DNA from: Gammaproteobacteria bacterium
GTDB taxonomy: Bacteria; Pseudomonadota; Gammaproteobacteria; Methylococcales; Methylomonadaceae
DNA length: 6,722 bases
Direction: 5' to 3'
Assembly: GCA_024511045.1 (NCBI GenBank)
Contig: JANEMG010000137.1
Span: 1 to 6,722, forward strand
Part shown: positions 6,338 through 6,722 of the stretch, piece by piece
Layout: every line of letters begins with the position of its first letter
Position numbering within the stretch: position 1 is the first letter of the stretch
Program-made: the position numbers and the translations under genes
The notes under the pieces: model-generated
Database searches by the model: none
What the model saw: only the letters and a program-made list of their open reading frames with translations
What the model was told of the DNA's origin: nothing

Positions 6338-6379
6338 GTATATCCTTTGGTTAGGGATGTATCTGAAAAAATAGCGCTT

Positions 6380-6409
6380 ATTATCCTGGAAACTGCGTCG
6401 GATGGCCAA
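6380..6409 (-). promoter_or_regulatory. Candidate sigma70-type promoter of the sulP operon
   Basis: On the - strand TTGGCC (6404-6409) and GATAAT (6380-6385) are separated by 18 bases. They match the -35 consensus at 4 of 6 and the -10 consensus at 5 of 6. The implied 5' leader before the sulP ATG is about 35 bases and includes its Shine-Dalgarno. The second 146-bp element ends 46 bp upstream of the -35, so it did not destroy this promoter. Confidence 0.4.
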
Positions 6410-6449
6410 TACAGACGACAACCAAAATCCAGCGCTGTCGATGAGTTAT

Positions 6450-6455
6450 GGAGAC
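6450..6455. repeat. Target-site duplication, left of element copy 2
   Basis: GGAGAC directly precedes the 146-bp element and is repeated exactly at 6602-6607. It is not palindromic, so it is a true direct repeat rather than an extension of the inverted termini. Confidence 0.8.
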
Positions 6456-6601
6456 AGTAGCTACTCACCCATAGTAAAAGAAGCCCCTATGGGTGGCCTG
6501 TGGAGGAAGTGTCTTTGGCAGGGATGCCAAAGTCAAGCCTACAGGGATGTATTCACGGCGTCTTCCGGAACAGACTACCCATAAGGGCCCGAGTAGTTAC
6601 T
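6456..6601 (-). mobile_element. MITE-like 146-bp non-autonomous element, copy 2 (inverted relative to copy 1)
   Basis: It has the same length as copy 1 with no insertions or deletions between them and 11 substitutions. Termini are AGTAGCTACTC at 6456 and, read inward from the other end, AGTAACTACTC. The arm hairpin is kept perfectly: CACCCATAG (6466-6474) with CTATGGGTG (6487-6495). The central stem is GTCTTTGGCA (6511-6520) with TGCCAAAGTC (6525-6534), carrying one mismatch that copy 1 does not have. It lies upstream of the sulP promoter and points the opposite way to copy 1, so the two copies bracket the sulP operon. No protein is encoded. Confidence 0.85.
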
Positions 6602-6607
6602 GGAGAC
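6602..6607. repeat. Target-site duplication, right of element copy 2
   Basis: Second exact GGAGAC, immediately after the terminal T of the element. A T precedes GGAGAC on both sides, so the duplication boundary is ambiguous by one base; 6 bp is chosen to agree with copy 1. Confidence 0.8.
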
Positions 6608-6612
6608 AGGAA

Positions 6613-6640
6613 TAGAATGTGCTGGCGTCAGCACATTCTA
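6613..6640. repeat. Perfect 12-bp inverted repeat (strong hairpin)
   Basis: TAGAATGTGCTG (6613-6624) and CAGCACATTCTA (6629-6640) pair perfectly around a 4-base GCGT loop. There is no T tract on either strand, so it does not look like a standard terminator. It begins only 5 bases after the target duplication of element copy 2 and may be the tip of another repeat family or an operator-like site. The remaining bases to 6722 show no supported gene. Confidence 0.7.
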
Positions 6641-6722
6641 TGGCAGCAATGTTCTTGACGTGGAGGCCGCGACGGCGTTTGCGGGAAGCCTGTGCTGGGC
6701 TGCGGATCTTTGCTGTCGGAGG

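Noticed and set aside
6338..6421. A 28-residue N-terminal extension of the SulP protein from the upstream ATG
   Set aside because: The ATG at 6335-6337 has a well-spaced AAAGGA and fits the usual SulP start. The extension lacks its own good ribosome-binding site and overlaps a promoter candidate.
6597..6722. An open - strand frame (41 codons) entering from the window edge and stopping at the end of element copy 2
   Set aside because: It contains KRRRGLHVKNIAAIE-like basic residues but no recognisable domain, its stop falls inside the inserted element, and other frames are also open for much of this length. It is too short to call.

Overview
The window reads as a Gram-negative proteobacterial chromosome of moderately high GC. 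Two outer-envelope proteins (an OmpA-type protein and a MipA/OmpV-type protein) carry signal peptides, start codons are preceded by Shine-Dalgarno sequences, and genes are closely packed. A polyphosphate glucokinase beside an OmpA protein and a DUF4384-type kinase remnant suggests a gammaproteobacterium, perhaps methanotroph-like. That placement is an inference from gene content; no marker gene is present.

Left part, + strand (about 196-3278): a wrecked receptor-type Ser/Thr protein kinase gene (N-lobe start, membrane segment and DUF4384 sensor remain, the catalytic domain is missing, and there is a late frameshift); an OmpA-family lipid-free periplasmic/outer-membrane protein whose last residues are cut by an amber codon; an intact ROK-family polyphosphate glucokinase (ppgK); a two-hairpin terminator region; and a MipA/OmpV outer-membrane barrel gene broken by a one-base frameshift. 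Three of the four genes here are damaged, which indicates either a decaying segment or local sequence error.

Right part, - strand (6337 down to 3545): an apparently intact operon of a SulP anion transporter with STAS domain, a tandem-domain universal stress protein (UspA type) that starts on the transporter's stop codon, and a small four-helix membrane protein of unknown function. A candidate sigma70-like promoter lies upstream of the transporter.

The most striking feature is a pair of 146-bp elements, one at 3314-3459 and one in opposite orientation at 6456-6601, that bracket this operon. They are identical in length, differ at 11 of 146 positions, have imperfect terminal inverted repeats of about 11 bp, a conserved internal hairpin architecture, and each is flanked by its own perfect 6-bp direct repeat (ATCGAT and GGAGAC). 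They encode no protein and look like a miniature inverted-repeat transposable element (MITE) family that inserted twice independently. A separate perfect 12-bp palindrome lies at 6613-6640, just outside the second copy.
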